Assembly: GCA_949825025.1 (NCBI GenBank)
Contig: OX463785.1
Span: 21,329,971 to 21,393,970 of the forward strand
Origin: Siphlonurus alternatus
Lineage: Eukaryota > Arthropoda > Insecta > Ephemeroptera > Siphlonuridae
Direction of reading: 5' to 3'
Length of the DNA stretch: 64,000 nt
Positions 43,301 through 56,300 of the stretch are shown here, piece by piece. Every line of letters starts with the position of its first letter. Positions within the stretch are counted from its first letter, which is position 1. A program made the translations under genes and the position numbers. The notes below the pieces were generated by a model. That model searched no databases. It saw nothing but the letters and a program-made list of their open reading frames with translations, and was not told the origin of the DNA.

Positions 43301-46300
43301 GATCGAGCTAAAATTAGAAGTTTTGGTTTTGTCAAGTTTTGCCGTTTTCACTGATTTGAAGTTAAAGGCCTCAAAATCCGGCTTTTTTGTTTATGACTGT
43401 ATCTTAAAAATTCCTTCATATTTGAACTCCTAGGGTCCAATTACATGACGTCAGGTGTTTTCAGCATGATCGAGCTAAAGTTAGAAGTTTTGGTTTTGTC
43501 AAGTTTAGCCGTTTTCACAGTTTTGAAGTTTAAGGCCTCAAAATCCGGCTTTTTTGTTTGTTATTGAATCTTCAAATTTCCTTCATATTCAAACTCCTAG
43601 GGTCCAATTACATGACGTTAGGGGTTTGCAGCATGATCGAGCAAAAATTGGAAGTTTTGGTTTTGTCAATTTTTGCCGTTTTCACTGTTTTGAAGTTAAA
43701 GGCCACAAAACCCGGCTTTTTTGTTTGTGATTGAATCTTCAAAATTCCTACATATTCAAATTCCTAGGGTCCAATTACATGTCGTCAGGTGTTTTCAGCA
43801 TGATCGAGCTAAAATTAGAAGTTTTGGTTTTGTCAAGTTTTGCCGATTTCACTGTTTTGAATTTTGAGGCCTCAAAATCCGGCTTTTTTGTTTGTTATTG
43901 AATTTTCAAAATTCCTTCATATTTGAACTCCCAAGGTCCAATTACATGTTGTCAGGTGTTTTCAGCATGATTGAGCTAAAATTAGAAGTTTTGGTTTTGT
44001 CAAGTTTTGCCGATTTCACTGTTTTGAATTTTGAGTCCTCAAAACCGGCTTTTTTTTTTGTGATTGAATCTTCAAAATTTTTTCATATTCAAACTCCTAG
44101 GGTCCAACTACATGGCGTCAGGTGTTTTCAGTATGATCGAGCTAAAATTAAAAGTTTTGTTTTTGTCAAGTTTTGACGTTTTCACTGTTTAGTAGTTATA
44201 GGCCTCGAAATCCGGCTTTTTTGTTTATGATTCAATCTTCAAAATTACTTCATATTTGAACTCCTAGGGTCCAATTACATGGCGTCAGGTGTTTTCAGCA
44301 TGATCGAGCTAAAATTAGAAGTTTTGGTTTTGTCAAGATTAGACGTTTTCACTGTTTTGAAGTTTAAGGCCTCAAAATCCGGCTTTTTTGTTTGTTATTG
44401 AATCTTCAAATTTCCTTCATATTCAAACTCCTAGGGTCCAATTACATGACGTTAGGGGTTTGCAGCATGATCGAGCAAAAATTGGAAGTTTTGGTTTTGT
44501 CAATTTTTGCCGTTTTCACTGTTTTGAAGTTAAAGGCCACAAAATCCGGCTTTTTTGTTTGTGATTGAATCATCAAAATTCCTACATATTCAAATTCCTA
44601 AGGTCCAATTACATGTCGTCAGGTGTTTTCAGCATGATCGAGCTAAAATTAGAAGTTTTGGTTTTGTCAAGTTTTGCCGATTTCACTGTTTTGAATTTGT
44701 AAGCCTCAAAATCCGGCTTTTTTGTTTGTTATTGAATTTTTAAAATTCCTTCATATTTGAACTCCTAAGGTCCAATTACATGTCGTCAGGTGTTTTCAGC
44801 ATGATCGAGCTAAAATTAGAAGTTTTGGTTTTGTCAAGATTTGCCGTTTTCACTGTTTTGAAGTTAAAGGCCTCAAAATCCGGCTTTTTTGTTTATGACT
44901 GTATCTTAATAATTCCTTCATATTTGAACTCCTAGGGTCCAATTACATGACGTCAGGTGTTTTCAGCATGATCGAGCTAAAGTAAGAAGTTTTGGTTTTG
45001 GTAAGTTTAGCCGTTTTCTCAGTTTTGAAGTTTAAGGCCTCAAGATCCGGCTTTTTTGTTTGTTATTGAATCTTCAAATTTCCTTCATATTCAAACTCCT
45101 AGGGTCCAATTACATGACGTTAGGGGTTTGCAGCATGATCGAGCAAAAATTGGAAGTTTTGGTTTGGCAATTTTTGCCGTTTTCACTGTTTTGAAGTTAA
45201 AGGCCACAAAATCCGGCTTTTTTGTTTGTGATTGAATCTTCAAATTTCCTTCATATTCAAACTCCTAGGGTCCAATTACATGACGTTAGGGGTTTGCAGC
45301 ATGATCGAGCAAAAATTGGAAGTTTTGGTTTTGTCAATTTTTGCCGTTTTCACTGTTTTGAAGTTAAAGGCCACAAAATCCGGCTTTTTTGTTTGTGATT
45401 GAATCATCAAAATTCCTACATATTCAAATTCCTAAGGTCCAATTACATGTCGTCAGGTGTTTTCAGCATGATCGAGCTAAAATTAGAAGTTTTGGTTTTG
45501 TCAAGTTTTGCCGATTTCACTGTTTTGAATTTGTAAGCCTCAAAATCCGGCTTTTTTGTTTGTTATTGAATTTTTAAAATTCCTTCATATTTGAACTCCT
45601 AAGGTCCAATTACATGTCGTCAGGTGTTTTCAGCATGATCGAGCTAAAATTAGAAGTTTTGGTTTTGTCAAGATTTGCCGTTTTCACTGTTTTGAAGTTA
45701 AAGGCCTCAAAATCCGGCTTTTTTGTTTATGACTGTATCTTAATAATTCCTTCATATTTGAACTCCTAGGGTCCAATTACATGACGTCAGGTGTTTTCAG
45801 CATGATCGAGCTAAAGTAAGAAGTTTTGGTTTTGGTAAGTTTAGCCGTTTTCTCAGTTTTGAAGTTTAAGGCCTCAAGATCCGGCTTTTTTGTTTGTTAT
45901 TGAATCTTCAAATTTCCTTCATATTCAAACTCCTAGGGTCCAATTACATGACGTTAGGGGTTTGCAGCATGATCGAGCAAAAATTGGAAGTTTTGGTTTG
46001 GCAATTTTTGCCGTTTTCACTGTTTTGAAGTTAAAGGCCACAAAATCCGGCTTTTTTGTTTGTGATTGAATCTTCAAAATTCCTACATATTCAAATTCCT
46101 AAGGTCCAATTACATGTCGTCAGGTGTTTTCAGTATGATCGAGCTAAAATTAGAAGTTTTGGTTTTGTCAAGTTTTGTCAACCCTTAAAGCTTCATAGTT
46201 TATAATGTAGTATAATATACACTTTATAAGTTCAATAAAAGATGCTGTACAGTATTCAAAGTGTAATAAAATACAAATACTTTACAGCAGAAAATCTTGA

Positions 46301-46919
46301 AGAAACTATTCCAATTTAACTTCACTTGTAGACCCATCCCTTTTTTATTTTTCCTCCTGCCATAAATGTATTTAGAATATGCTCCAAATTTTAGAATATA
46401 TTTTCTTTGGGGAGAGATTTTCTTTTACTCTTTAACTCCACGTCATGTTTTTAGCTTCATTCGCTGGTGACGGTGCCGCTGCTGCTGCTGCTCAAACAGT
46501 CGAGGGAGAGAGAGAAGATGTTGATGGACAAACTCGTGGCCAAGGACAATGAGATTGAAGAGTACAAATCCACGGGAGCCAAACTCTCCAGAAGTGAGTC
46601 ACCCTGCTTTGTTTGTATATGTAGATTTTTAAAAATTTATACCTTAAATTTAAAATCTATGTAGGTGTTGAAGCAAATATGGCAGGGTAAAAACATCTAT
46701 GATCTATATTATGTCTTAAGTAATAATGTAATAATATTTAGCAATGTTTGCCTAGCTTTGGAAGAAATTCCCCTTAAAGTTTGGCAATAAAGACATTGCA
46801 GTCTGTTTTTTACTTCACTAGCTAAGACAGGTGCTGAGGACCCAAAGGGGGTGGGGGGCTCTTCTCCCTGAAATTTTAGATTTAACATGAAAAATATAGG
46901 GTAGGCATTTCCCCCGACT

Positions 46920-46973
<54 letters not shown>

Positions 46974-47893
46974 TAGTCTTATGGAGAAAGCCTCCCCTCC
47001 AAAATTTGGTTCTAAGTTCGTGCCTGGGCTAAGACTATAATATCATTTCAAGAATTTTATGACTGACATGATATGCTGGTACAGTAGAAATTGACTTTAC
47101 AAGTGATTTTCCCGATACAGTGATAGAAGAATGCATTTGTGACGTGCATGACAATATTCTCTACGTTGCTTCTTCCAGAGGTGCTGCAGACTACCGTGTT
47201 CGACGCTGCAAAGTTCTCCTCGCAGGCAGCGCCTCTGGTGGTGGCGCCCGAAACTATGACAAGCTCCTGTCAGATGCTAGCCTCGACCGACGGTTACGAC
47301 CAAGTCTGTGCTCAGATGCTGCACCTCAACTTGTGAGTAGTCTGGGAGTTCAACGACCTTAGTGTAGATGAGGGGAAGGAAGGTCTAAAAGCTTATAACA
47401 GTTATAACCCATTCACTACTCAACTCCTAGAGGGTATTGCTTTTATTATTGAAAATCACCCCATCCATTTGTAAGCATTACAGTAAATAAAATACTGTAT
47501 TTCTTTCATTTCTAGATACAGTACATACACCGTTGCTTTTTTACTGTTATAGAGTTTGAAATAGTGTTTGAATTTTGGTGAGCTGGTAATCATTGAAATT
47601 AAAATACGTAATATTAACTTATGGAATATGTCCGTTAATTATGAAAATGAAACAGGTAGCTAGTGCCATGCAACAACATTATGTTCCGTGCATTGCTAAA
47701 TATTACATTATCTCATGATTAACACTGAAAAAGGCATCATTGGACAGATATTATAACAATGATGGATTGCTATGAGTTGTTGCAATTATTGTGAGTAGAA
47801 AACAGTCAAATTTTGAAAAATTAGTGTTTTTGTTTTGCATGTGCAGAAATTCAACCAATAAAGAAGGTTGTTATTATTTATTCATTCAATCAT

Positions 47894-47936
<43 letters not shown>

Positions 47937-48136
47937 TTCATTTATTCATTTATTTATTTATTTCATGCTGCCTTGTCCACAGGCTGGGAGCACATGACAA
48001 GAGCAGCACGCCGATCACCTCCCCAGTTGGCAGCCCTGGCAACTCCCCACCTCCGTCACCACGCCCCAAGAAGCCCCGCGAACTCAAAGTACCAAGAGTG
48101 CTGAAGGAAGTTAAAGTCAAGAGACAGAGGTTTTGA
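39167..48136 (+). CDS. NHEJ1: XLF/Cernunnos-like non-homologous end-joining factor
   Basis: Exons 39167-39352, 39589-39819, 46455-46593, 47179-47332 and 47983-48136; phases agree, 287 residues (human XLF is about 299). Residues 1-139 look like the XLF head domain: NWVFFES, then KTKGFYNFYITDLITVW, comparable to the family pattern of a beta hairpin followed by a Trp-containing helix. Exon 3 gives LLLLLKQSREREKMLMDKLV and NEIEEYKSTGAKL, a coiled-coil stalk matching the XLF stalk. The tail is Ser/Pro-rich and ends KVKRQRF, a basic cluster plus terminal Phe like the XLF Ku-binding motif. XLF acts in the nucleus with XRCC4-LIG4 and Ku to bridge broken ends. PAXX is the main alternative but is shorter and lacks this stalk motif. 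The 6.6-kb second intron is packed with repeats. Confidence 0.82.
39901..41471. mobile_element. 1.57-kb element with long terminal inverted repeats
   Basis: The left end CCCTATCTCTACGGTCTGG and TTGAACCTGGTAAGGTG is answered by CACCTTACCAGGTTCAA and CCAGACCGTAGAGATAGGG. Subterminal parts repeat CCAGGTAAG and TACCAGC motifs many times. The centre has an A-run (40309-40340) and a less AT-rich segment at 40430-41050 with splice-like signals. No transposase frame is visible, so it is non-autonomous. In NHEJ1 intron 2. Confidence 0.85.
41581..42928. mobile_element. 1.35-kb foldback element beside the satellite array
   Basis: Arms of nearly 300 bases. GAGGGGAATTCAAAAAG is answered by CTTTTTGAATTTCCCTCC; GCGAGGTTTAGCCGGCGGAT by ATCCGCCGGCTAAACCTCGC. 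The arms are GC-richer than the loop. No transposase seen. Its right end touches the first satellite monomer. Confidence 0.87.
42929..46178. repeat. 167-bp satellite array (about 19.5 units) with higher-order repeat
   Basis: Monomer starts (base G of GTCCAATTACATG) occur at 42933, 43100, 43268, 43435, 43602 and so on to 46104, with spacing 166-168 and mostly exactly 167. Each unit contains CAGCATGATCGAGC, GAAGTTTTGGTTTTG and CCGGCTTTTTTG. Monomers differ by roughly 5-15 percent, but two five-monomer blocks, 44436-45269 and 45270-46103, are almost identical. Short open frames in it are not genes. Confidence 0.95.
46828..47027. mobile_element. Dispersed repeat with 48-base poly(T) in NHEJ1 intron
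   Basis: CAGGTGCTGAGGACCC start, CTGAAATTTTAGATTTAACATG, GTAGGCATTTCCCC, then a poly(T) run (46922-46968), TATTAGTCTTATGG and CAAAATTTGGTTC, ending TGCCTG. Related to copies at 7.8, 13.3 and 51.2 kb. Confidence 0.65.
47878..47963. repeat. TTTA tetranucleotide microsatellite
   Basis: About twenty TTTA/TTCA units ending 20 bases before the last NHEJ1 exon, where it overlaps the pyrimidine-rich 3' splice-site region. Confidence 0.93.
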
Positions 48137-48162
48137 GAAACTGCAATATTTGTGTATTCAAA

Positions 48163-48168
48163 ATTAAA
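48163..48168 (+). terminator. Possible poly(A) signal of NHEJ1
   Basis: ATTAAA variant 27 bases after the stop; no canonical AATAAA lies closer. Confidence 0.35.
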
Positions 48169-48387
48169 TAACTGAACGTAATTTTTTTTTATTAGATTTA
48201 TTATTTTGAAAAAACTATTGCACAGCTATGTACTTTAAAACTTGACTTATCTAAATTAATTTGTGAAAGCTGCGTGCATAATTAATATAATATATATAAT
48301 ATAATTAATATAAAGACTGGAATAAATATATAAAGCACACCCAGTCACTTCTTCTTTGCTTTATATTTTAAAATGTTAAAGAAGAAT

Positions 48388-48781
48388 AAATAGACAATAA
48401 TGGTTGCATTTTTTTATTTCATAATTAGAAAATATACATAAAATTATGCTTTTCTGAATTTTTTTCAGATTTTTTGGAGTGCGGGAACTAATTTTTAAAA
48501 AATATTTAAAATATCTGAATTAGGGTGGTACATCTGATGGGACAACCGTGACGTCATCAATAGCCAATCACTGCAACCGTGATGTCATCAATAGCCAATC
48601 ACAGCACGACAAATGACGTCACGGTTGTCCCATCAGGTGTACCACCCTAATTCAGAGATTTTAAATATTTTTTTAAAATTAGTTCCCGCACTCCAAAAAA
48701 TCTGAAAAAATTCAGAAAAGCATAATTTTAGGTACATTTTCTAATTATGAAATAAAAAAATGCAACCATTATTGTCTATTT
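48388..48781. mobile_element. Foldback MITE downstream of NHEJ1
   Basis: TAGACAATAATGGTTGCA and TGCAACCATTATTGTCTA are perfect ends. Inner arms carry TTCAGATTTTTTGGAGTGCG, resembling MITE family 1/2 arms, and the centre has paired TGACGTCA and AGCCAATCAC (CCAAT) motifs. It may be a third relative of those families. Confidence 0.85.
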
Positions 48782-48956
48782 TTTTAAAAAAAAAAAAGTG
48801 AATTTTAAGATTGAAGAGTTACTAAACATTCATAAAGCTGTCACACTTATCCTAGAGTATATTTAAAAAAAAAAATGTTGCGGTTAACATATTTTGTATT
48901 CATTTATACTGTATAAAATCTGATCAAAGCTATATTGCAGGCTTTGAAACTAGGGA

Positions 48957-49285
48957 ATGGACAACATACATGAAAAAATTTTATTGCAGAAATGAATAGA
49001 GGGTACCAAATTATGCTACTCTGATTTTTTTCACATTTTTTTGAGACCCGGAACTATTTTTAAATAATTATTGAAAGTCTTGTGATTTCAGTTGGCACCC
49101 CTGAATCCTTAGTAAAAAGGATAGAGACTGGACGCCTATTGACGCCTGCAGGGGGAGTGGCCGCACTTTCAATAATTATTTAAAAATAGTTCTGGCCGAG
49201 TCTCAAAAAAACCTGAAAAAATTCAGAGTAACATAATTTGGTACATTTCTGCAATAAAAAATTTCATTACAGTATGTTGTCCATT
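48957..49285. mobile_element. MITE family 2, copy 3
   Basis: ATGGACAACATACATG to AGTATGTTGTCCAT, with GAAATGAATAGAGGGTACCA and central TTGGCACCCCTGAATCC shared with copies at 5.9 and 11.4 kb. Confidence 0.85.
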
Positions 49286-50344
49286 CATATAGAAAATAAT
49301 TCATGTAAAGTTCCTCTTATTACACTCTATCCTTACTATGCACGTTCTACAAGTTCTAACTATTGTAGAGCATTGCAAAACTGAAGGGGTAGCTTTTAAG
49401 TCTAATAATATGTATTTCGCTTAATATTATTTATTAGTGTTAAAAATATAAGTATACAGAATAAAAAATAATTTATATGCATGTAAAATAATTGTTCCAA
49501 TTTACTGTAATGTGCAATATAAGTATGTGTCATGGAGTTTCAGATGTTCAAGACACGGGAATATTGCAATATATGTATAAAATGTTTTAAAAATATCCTA
49601 GCTTTTATGCACGGAGATTCTATATTATTGTATTCTATTTTCATATTTGATAATAAATTTGTTACTTTTTATGCTACAGTCTATAAAATTGTATACATGG
49701 CAATAAATATTAAAATATTTTATCATCTAAATTTAATTCTTTGTTTACAATTTTTCTTACCACCAATTAAGTATTCAAATTCAAATTTTTATTTTGATCA
49801 TAGGCTGTACAGCATGGATCAAGATAATGCAAAATAAATTTTAGTAGGAATTTTATAATACTTAGAAAAATATTTCAGTATTTTCTGATTGAAGCAAATA
49901 TTAAGTTATTATTACTATTAAGTTGTAATAAAATTAAAAATGCATGCTTTCTCGCCAAAATTATATTAAAAATCATCGCCCCTGCGGTGTATGCAACTTG
50001 CTGTGTTTTACTGCTGAACAAGTTGCCTAACTTAAAGGCAAGCTGTTTTTTTGTTTTAATAAATATTTGTTCGAACATACTATTTAAATATATTTCAAAC
50101 AATACTGGAAAGAAAAGAGCATGTTTATGATGTGATATTCTTTAATATAATTATTATTATTTTTTTTACTGTTTTTTCAGTTCTAGTAGCTCTAGCCTCA
50201 TCAAATGATAAAACAAAAAAACTCTAGTGTAAATTACTTTCAACTAATATGTGGTGCTAATTTGGTGATATTTTTGTTCATCATTAACTTTAATAATTTA
50301 ATTGACTTTTGCAATAAAAATTGTGATGCAATTTAGTAAAATAT
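49286..50344. other. Intergenic region between NHEJ1 and NEK8
   Basis: AT-rich spacer between two converging genes. I see no supported gene. Confidence 0.5.
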
Positions 50345-50346
50345 AA

Positions 50347-50352
50347 TTTATT
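50347..50352 (-). terminator. Poly(A) signal of the NEK8-like gene
   Basis: Minus-strand AATAAA about 40 bases after the stop codon. Confidence 0.6.
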
Positions 50353-50390
50353 TCAAATATAACATACATACAGTTAAATAGGTATTTATA

Positions 50391-53300
50391 TTAGGGCTTA
50401 TAGTTTGTGTGATCTGCTGCAGCGGCTAACTCAGCTTTTAACCAGTCAGGTATCTGGAAAAAAATTAATAAAAAATTATTCATATTAATTATACTTGATT
50501 ATATTTTGTTTACTACGAAAATTTATAAAGACATGAAAAAAATTATACTGTATCTATACATTACATAGTTTTTCTATATCCATGCATGCTATCATCATGC
50601 GCATAAGAAAAAAGGGGGGGGGGGTTGCCCATGTTGAATAAAAAATTATCGAGGATCATAGATCCCCTAAGACTAACCCTTTTTCTGGAGAATTTATTTT
50701 AACTGTTAACTATATACACTTATAATTTAAATTTTTAACTGCTTGATAAAACAATTTTATATATATACAACGTGAGACATTTTCTGACCGTGTTTTGCTG
50801 CAGACTCTTCTCATCAGCTGAACGGACAGTCCTCAGCCTCGCCCCGGGCTCGAGGGCGGGGTCATTCGGGTCCACGGCGGGGGGCAGCGGTGCGGAGGTG
50901 TGCAGCAAGAGCAGCATCTGCCCCGGCTCTTCACAGGGACAGACTTTGCCAAGGGACAGTGTGGGGCCAGCACCGTCACTGCTGTACAATCTGGAAATAA
51001 TATACAAAACAGCTTTTTATAATAAGGAGTTGTATGGGTGTAATTTAATACGAGAGGTGCATGGTTCTTGGAATGTATTGAATTCAAGCGTTGTACAATT
51101 TTAATTAATTAAGCGTGCATGCTTACAGGGGAGGATTAAAAAAAAAATCGGAGGGTGCCCTAAGAGGGCCAATGTTGAAAAAAAATTGAAGTGGCAAAAA
51201 TGCCTATATTGCCCATGTTAAATCCGAAATCCCCCCCTCCCTGGATCCGCGCCTGCATGGTTATATAATGTTTGGAAGGGTGTCATTAAAGTAGAAATTA
51301 CGTTACTCTCCTTGTGAGTCTACCATCTTGCAAGTATAGAAAGGTCTTATCTCGCATTTTTTTAAAGAGTCCCCGTCTATTTTTTTTTAATTTGTTCTCC
51401 ATTTTATAAAATCATGCACTTTTCATTTAATTCTAAGTAATTTCTGATTTGTTATGTATGAGCTAATGAATTGAACACACTAATAATTATTCAGGATATA
51501 ACTTACGCCAATATTTCCTGAGGTTTTGTGATGTATTCTTTTACATTAATTTCCTTCACGACGTCTCCCTGAAATACAAAATATGAGTAAACAAAAATAC
51601 ACTGAATAATATAAGGAGCAATAAGGATGTGATGAGAATATACATTATGCACAATACTTTTATATAATCCTCAGTGCCATTGGAAAGTGGTCCGTCTCTT
51701 TTAAGGATTAATGCCATTACATTGTGTGCTCAAATATTTTCCGATGGCAAACTGAAAATATTTTAGTCCGTAAAATAAAGGGCAGATGAATAACAGACTG
51801 TTTGCGTTTGCTGATGTAATTAATATACATAATATATTTACTGATTTGACTAAAAGTCAAAAGAGCCACAGCAGTCCCCATTTAAATTATTGCTCATCAC
51901 CATCTGTTAAAATGTTCACAGATAATGTTAAAAAGTATTTTAATTTGTGCCAATTTTCTTTTAGTAATAATAGTTCAAAAAGTAAAAATTCTCTATCAAT
52001 ATACTATGCCTAACTTAATATAGGATTATGCAATTGAATTTATGTATTTTTTTTGCTGTTGTTGTTTTGTTATTTTCTTTTTTTTTTATATTATTATTGG
52101 TTCATTCAATTGTACTTTTGTATTTATTCTGCAACTTTTTCTTCTTAATTATTTTTATATTTTTTTGGAAACAATTTGTTTTATGTTATTTAATTATTAA
52201 CTTCCGCATATAATGTAATATATTATAGCCTAAATATTATACTATTTTCTATTGTATAATTGCATATAATATATAGTTTGTTTCCTGTACTTCCGCCATC
52301 AAGTCAGTTTAAATTAATTTTTTTTTTTCTTTTTCCCTCTGCTCGAGCTTAAAGCTCATAGAGGTCAAAACTATAAAATTGTAATTTTCTAAAACTGTAT
52401 TATGTATTCTATAATAATGAATAAAAAAAAAAAATAATAAGTAAATAAATGCTGAATATCTCGAAAATTTCACCGATGTCGGTCTAATTTTTGTTCATGA
52501 ACATTATTTCATTATGTGAGAAAGTTTTGAATTTTCAGAGTAAGTTTATTTTTCTTGACTTTATTAATTTAATTTTCTTAATTTTAGGGTTCAGGAGATT
52601 GATTTTTTTGTAGTAAATATATTACTGGGACCCCCCTTCCACTACATAAAACTGACCGCGAGTAGCTGCTGTCTGGTGGAGTGACGAACGCCCCAGAAAA
52701 GAACCACGTTGTCCTCGGTCCCAGCCACCGTGAAGTCAGCCCCGCACGTCAACATCTGCCAACATTCAAGAAGAATTACATACGCATTGGTTATATTGTA
52801 AAATAACAGTGAGCAACATTGCCAATATTTATGAACAGCTAAAGTCGGGACCATTTATCTTTGGTTTGACGTCACGCAACCCTCCCATTAGAATTGTATT
52901 AAGGTAGAGATAATACCAATCAGCCCGACGTAGTCCCCTTTGATTAACATGTAAACCTTAGCAAATTCATAAAAATTCTGAAATTTTTTTAAGAGGTAGA
53001 TATCAGTGCCTAAAAGCCATAGAAAAAGTTTCAAAATAATTTAACGAGTTAATTTTTTTTTATTAAGTTTTTAGTTCGTCTCTCCATGGGAAAGCCCTAT
53101 GCTGAAAATTAAAAAAATCAGTTCGTTAATTAACTATGGCACTAATATCTGCCTCTCAAAAAAAAAATCAGAATTTTTGTGAATTTGCTCAGATAGGTTT
53201 GAAATAATTATGTACACTGAGTATATTATATAATTATTAAATAGTACATACTTAAATATGTCAATTGCCCCGAAATACCAACCAACCAACCTTCTGACAG

Positions 53301-56300
53301 GTTAGTTACAGAAGGTAAAAAACATTTAAGAAAAAAATGCGTGGGAGTTTTTCTGCTAGATTATTATTGAGAAATATTATTTACATTATAATATAAATTT
53401 CAGCTTATTTTGTTCATTAAATCATTATCAGTAAAAATTTTTATTTTATATTCTCGCTGTTGTGCATAGAAGTGAGATTTCCATCAAAACGTTCTATATA
53501 TATAGCTCTGCCCATTTAGATCATATACAAATACATACAGTTCGTGTGTCGCTAATCATATTTGATTATTAAAATTTGCAGAAAGGTTTATTGTAATATA
53601 TATTAACCGTTGTTTTCAAAATTTCAAGTAACACAAGATGGCCAAAAAGCATTAATTGTCAGCAAGAATATCAAATAAACTTGACTACAAGCCACTATTT
53701 CAAAATTATGATATTTGTTGTTTATTTTGTAACATAAAAATAATACTTGAGAAACGCCCCCCTGTGGTTCAAAATCTTCCAAACGTTTTCATAGATACGT
53801 TATCAGCGAGATATCACTTATTAGTTGTGAGTGATAACACAAGTTTCAGCTGTGTTAGCAAATAGAGAAAGCTGGACGTTTTGCCACATTGAAAACGACT
53901 GCTGCAGAATCAACATGCTGCCGACTAAAAAACATTCAAGTAAGTGCTGTTGTTTATTGTTAAGAAAAATACAGGATAATTAACATTAATTAAATAATAT
54001 TTAACATCATTTGGTTGCGATTTATTTATATTTTTCTGGTATATTCCATCTTATATAAAAATGTATTCCAAAAATTAGAATTGGTGGAATTAATGAATAA
54101 AATTTGTTACTGCCCACTACTTAAAAATAGAAGTAACAAATAATTCAGAATTTACAATATTTTGGTTTGCATTATCTCGAACTATTGCTTTAATTAATTT
54201 CAAACTTTTTCGAATCATTTTTATTTGTTGTTAATTTAAAACAATACAAAAATTTGAAATAAAAATAAATAATTAAAAATAAAATATTTTTATACAAATT
54301 AATAAAAATAAAATTATTTTCATAATTTTATACGAAACTTAAAAAAAAAAAATATTTAATCAGAAGCTTTGGGAGCAATATTGTTAACAATAAAATATGT
54401 AATAACATTGTAGTATTATGTAAATGCAAGAAAAACAAATACAAGAAATGTACTGTATGTAAGAATTAGTTACGTAGAAATGATTGATATAAAATTTAAA
54501 ATGTTTGTGTGATAAAAATAAACGACGATATGTGAATTTAAGTCCAGATATTACAATGTTCAAAAAAAATTTATTATTACATATCCGATATGTAATAATA
54601 AATATTTTTTTGAACATCGCATTATCTGGACTTAAATTGTTTGTTTTGAGAGATGAACAAATCGAGATTGACACTGTGGAAGAAAGTCATAAGACTCGCG
54701 ATTTTGAGAAACATTCTCGAATCGCTCGAATCATTAAAGATTTAACATGAAGCGCAAAGATATCGTTTTTTATTTGCACTTTTACATTTTACATTTTACT
54801 TTTACACTAATATATAATTGTTGAATTAAAATTGGAGCTTTATATCAATTAAGTCTATCATACCAAACCAAATACATTGGGTGCGATTCACGAAGCAGTT
54901 ATCCATGTTTCTAACCAAGAAACCAAGAAACTTCTAACCAAGGCTAAGTTTAACTAGGTGGGTTAACACGTAAAACAGAAAGACAGGTATAGTTAAACGT
55001 GGTTAAGCTAAACGTGGTTAGAAACCTGGCTAACTGCTTCGTGAATCGCGCCCATTAATTCCAAGGTAGTGGTATATACCGTTTTAACATACATGTGTAA
55101 TTAAGAAGGAAGGAGAAAAAAATAAGACAATTTATTGAACATTTAGAACTAGTAATATTATTCAGCTGCATTATGTTCCTGCTTGTCTCATACACAGTAA
55201 ACACTTCTATATATTTTATTACAATTATACGTCATTTAGCGTATAGTAATAAATATACAAAATTTAAAACAACGGTTACCATTAGAGATGTCTATGTTTT
55301 TTTGTTTTTGTTTTACATAAGTTTCAGAAGGTTATTATTACAGTTTGCAAGTTTGCCATTGTGTGCATGATTTTGGTGCTATTCCGTCCCAGAAACTATC
55401 TCGAAAACGTTTTTTTTTTTTTTTTTACTACAAGGAGACAGTAAGAACATGCGTTTCTGCAAAGGTGCCAGTGTGCGTCTCACCTTAACTCGTTCCCCGA
55501 GCCCAGCCACTCGCCTGGGGTTGCTCCCCCCTCCTCCCATGTGGTCGCTACCCAGGGTAAAGACTTGACCTTGAGGGGTGAGAAGGGCGGTGTGGAGAGG
55601 AGCCAGACTGACGTCACTGACCTTGAAGGGTAGGGGCACCAGTGAGGGTCGCCACACGGACTCCACCTGGCGCTGAAATTTAGAATTTATTATAAATGTT
55701 TGATAAATATTATCATCCATCAAAAGTGTCTTTTTGTTCTATATATTTATATTAATTAATATTGTCTTTGTTCAATCATGAATTTTAAACAAAATATTAT
55801 ATTGATGCTGTAAACATTTCCTACCTGATATTTTCTCTATATAAAATATACAATCATTTCGTATAGTTTTATCTTCATTAATTTGCCTTCTTGGTGTCAA
55901 ACTGGAGTACGAAAGTATTAAGTATATTGTTGGTTTAATTTCAAGTAAAACTGAAACTTCATCTGTCATAAATTTAAAATTTTAATATAATATCAGATAA
56001 TTTAAATTAAGAATAGTTATTACTTAATAGCAAAAGTGTCTAAACACAATGATATCGAGATGATCCTTTGTCTCTGCAGCAAAGTTCTTGTTTTCCAATA
56101 AAATCAAGCTGTAAAATACAAACCATAAGGCCGCAGATTCCCTTTCTGTTGAGCGCTAGTTTGTTGTTGACGTTACTACCCCACGCGAAGACGGTCCCAA
56201 CTGCCGTGACTAAAGCTGTTCCATCAGATCCAGCGTAGACCTTGAGGCCCGAACGGTCCACCTCTGAAGGTAGAGGTACCTCCTGGGGCGAACAGCTGGA

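Noticed and set aside
44555..45577. Two identical 62-residue open frames (44555-44743 and 45389-45577)
   Set aside because: They lie in the 167-bp satellite and are identical only because the five-monomer block is duplicated; no splice or protein support.
42929..46178. CRISPR array
   Set aside because: Units are contiguous 167-bp tandem repeats without spacers in an animal intron.
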